Positions 5,570 through 6,245 of a DNA stretch of 6,245 nucleotides are shown here, piece after piece. The stretch is from assembly GCA_900551885.1 (NCBI GenBank), contig URXS01000111.1, positions 1 to 6,245 of the forward strand. The letters are read 5' to 3'. Source of the DNA: an uncultured Oscillibacter sp. GTDB taxonomy: Bacteria > Bacillota > Clostridia > Oscillospirales > Oscillospiraceae. The position numbers and the translations under genes are program-made. How positions within the stretch are numbered: the stretch's first letter is position 1; each line of letters begins with the position of its first letter. The notes beneath the pieces were generated by a model. It searched no databases, was not told the origin of the DNA, and saw nothing but the letters and a program-made list of their open reading frames with translations.

Positions 5570-6245
5570 TCACTTCTTGAACTTCTTGAAAAATTTCTTC
5601 TGCTCCTCGTAGTTGTTGTCGCCCATGGTCTCAGCAAACTTCTTCAGCGCTTCCTTCTGCTCCTTGTTCAGATTCCGGGGCGTCTCGATATAGACCGTGA
5701 CGTACTGGTCGCCCCGGCCCCGGCCGTTGAGGGAGGGGATGCCCTTGCCCTTCAGACGGAAGGTGGTGCCGGACTGGGTGCCCTCGGGCAGGGTGTACTT
5801 CACCTTGCCGTCGATGGTGGGGATCTCCAGTTCCGCGCCCAGGACAGCCTGGGCGAAGGTGATGGGCGCCTCGCACAGCACGCTGGTGCCCTCCCGGCGG
5901 AACAGCTCGTGGGGCCGGACGGTAATGGTGATCAGCAGGTCGCCGGCGGGACCGCCGTTCTTGCCGGCGTGGCCCTGGCCACGGATGGAAATGGTCTGGC
6001 CGTTGTCGATGCCGGCGGGGATGCTGGCCTGGATGGTCTTGCGGCGCCGGACGAAGCCGGTGCCGTGGCAGTCCTTGCAGGGCTGGTGAATAATCTTGCC
6101 CTTGCCGCCGCACTTGGCGCAGGGGGAGGAGGTGGCGAACACGCCCATGGGCGTCTGCCGCCGGACCTGGACGGTGCCGGTGCCGTGGCAGTCGGGGCAC
6201 ACCTCCGGCGAGGTGCCGGGGGCGCAGCCGTTGCCGTGGCAGGTG
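5570..6245 (-). CDS. dnaJ: Chaperone protein DnaJ, C-terminal part (5' end outside window)
   Basis: The last 224 residues of DnaJ (Hsp40), the co-chaperone that delivers unfolded proteins to DnaK and stimulates its ATPase. The fragment starts inside the zinc-binding domain: the end of the first CxxCxGxG repeat (its first Cys falls just outside the window), then three complete repeats, CPDCHGTG, CAKCGGKG and CKDCHGTG. The two substrate-binding beta domains follow, with IPAGIDNGQTISIRGQGHAG, GDLLITITVRPHELFRREG, the TIDGKVKYTLPEGTQSG segment and FRLKGKGIPSLNGRGRGDQYVTV, then the dimerisation tail. It ends in a Lys/Phe-rich tail. The J-domain and Gly/Phe linker are upstream of base 6245 on the minus strand. 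An intact reading frame with all visible zinc ligands argues for a functional gene. It is probably the end of a heat-shock operon, but hrcA, grpE and dnaK would lie outside the window. Confidence 0.96.
   Translation of the reverse strand, partial: TCHGNGCAPGTSPEVCPDCHGTGTVQVRRQTPMGVFATSSPCAKCGGKGKIIHQPCKDCHGTGFVRRRKTIQASIPAGIDNGQTISIRGQGHAGKNGGPAGDLLITITVRPHELFRREGTSVLCEAPITFAQAVLGAELEIPTIDGKVKYTLPEGTQSGTTFRLKGKGIPSLNGRGRGDQYVTVYIETPRNLNKEQKEALKKFAETMGDNNYEEQKKFFKKFKK

Noticed and set aside
6056..6193. Exact 18-base direct repeat (6056-6073 and 6176-6193)
   Set aside because: The copies are 120 bases apart, in frame, and encode the repeated CxxCHGTG zinc-binding motifs of DnaJ; the repeat is explained by the protein.
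1..6245. Mobile elements, CRISPR arrays, tRNA or rRNA genes, toxin-antitoxin or defence systems
   Set aside because: No transposase, integrase, spaced repeats, cloverleaf or defence-type domains were found; the coding content is metabolic and housekeeping.

Overview
The window looks like chromosomal DNA from a high-GC anaerobic gut member of the Bacillota, most like the Oscillospiraceae (Flavonifractor/Oscillibacter-type). The basis is GC-rich third codon positions, AGGAGG-type ribosome binding sites, Firmicutes-style DnaJ, RpiB and HisJ-family proteins, and a membrane-anchored DUF4015-type protein. The family assignment is inference from protein style, not from a search. No tRNA, rRNA, CRISPR array, transposase or phage gene is visible.

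Layout. Bases 2-3058 form a plus-strand gene run: the disordered C-terminal tail of an unidentified protein, a LacI-family repressor overlapping that tail, an endonuclease/exonuclease/phosphatase (EEP) family hydrolase 5 bases after the repressor, and a HAD-family hydrolase 18 bases after that. The tight spacing suggests one operon. A perfect 17-bp stem-loop at 3076-3114 separates it from the minus-strand genes and probably ends transcription from both sides.

Bases 3130-6245 are all minus strand. In transcription order they are: the C-terminal part of dnaJ (its 5' end lies beyond base 6245), a PHP-domain phosphatase of the HisJ family directly abutting dnaJ, rpiB (ribose-5-phosphate isomerase B), and a single-pass membrane protein with a putative glycoside hydrolase-like domain (DUF4015 type). 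A near-consensus sigma-A promoter lies between the PHP gene and rpiB, so rpiB and the membrane protein probably form their own unit, separate from the heat-shock dnaJ transcript. A hairpin sits at the very start of the predicted rpiB leader.

How the genes may work together. In the plus-strand unit, an EEP enzyme (phosphodiester or phosphomonoester cleavage) and a HAD enzyme (phosphomonoester cleavage) follow a sugar-type repressor. This could be a small ligand-controlled phosphoester-processing module, but the substrate cannot be read from the sequence. The minus-strand genes are mostly housekeeping functions: protein folding and pentose phosphate interconversion. Overall this is a fairly ordinary chromosomal region. 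The points most worth a second look are the HAD protein lacking its usual second catalytic Asp, the repressor start embedded in another gene's acidic tail, and the hairpin immediately after the rpiB promoter.
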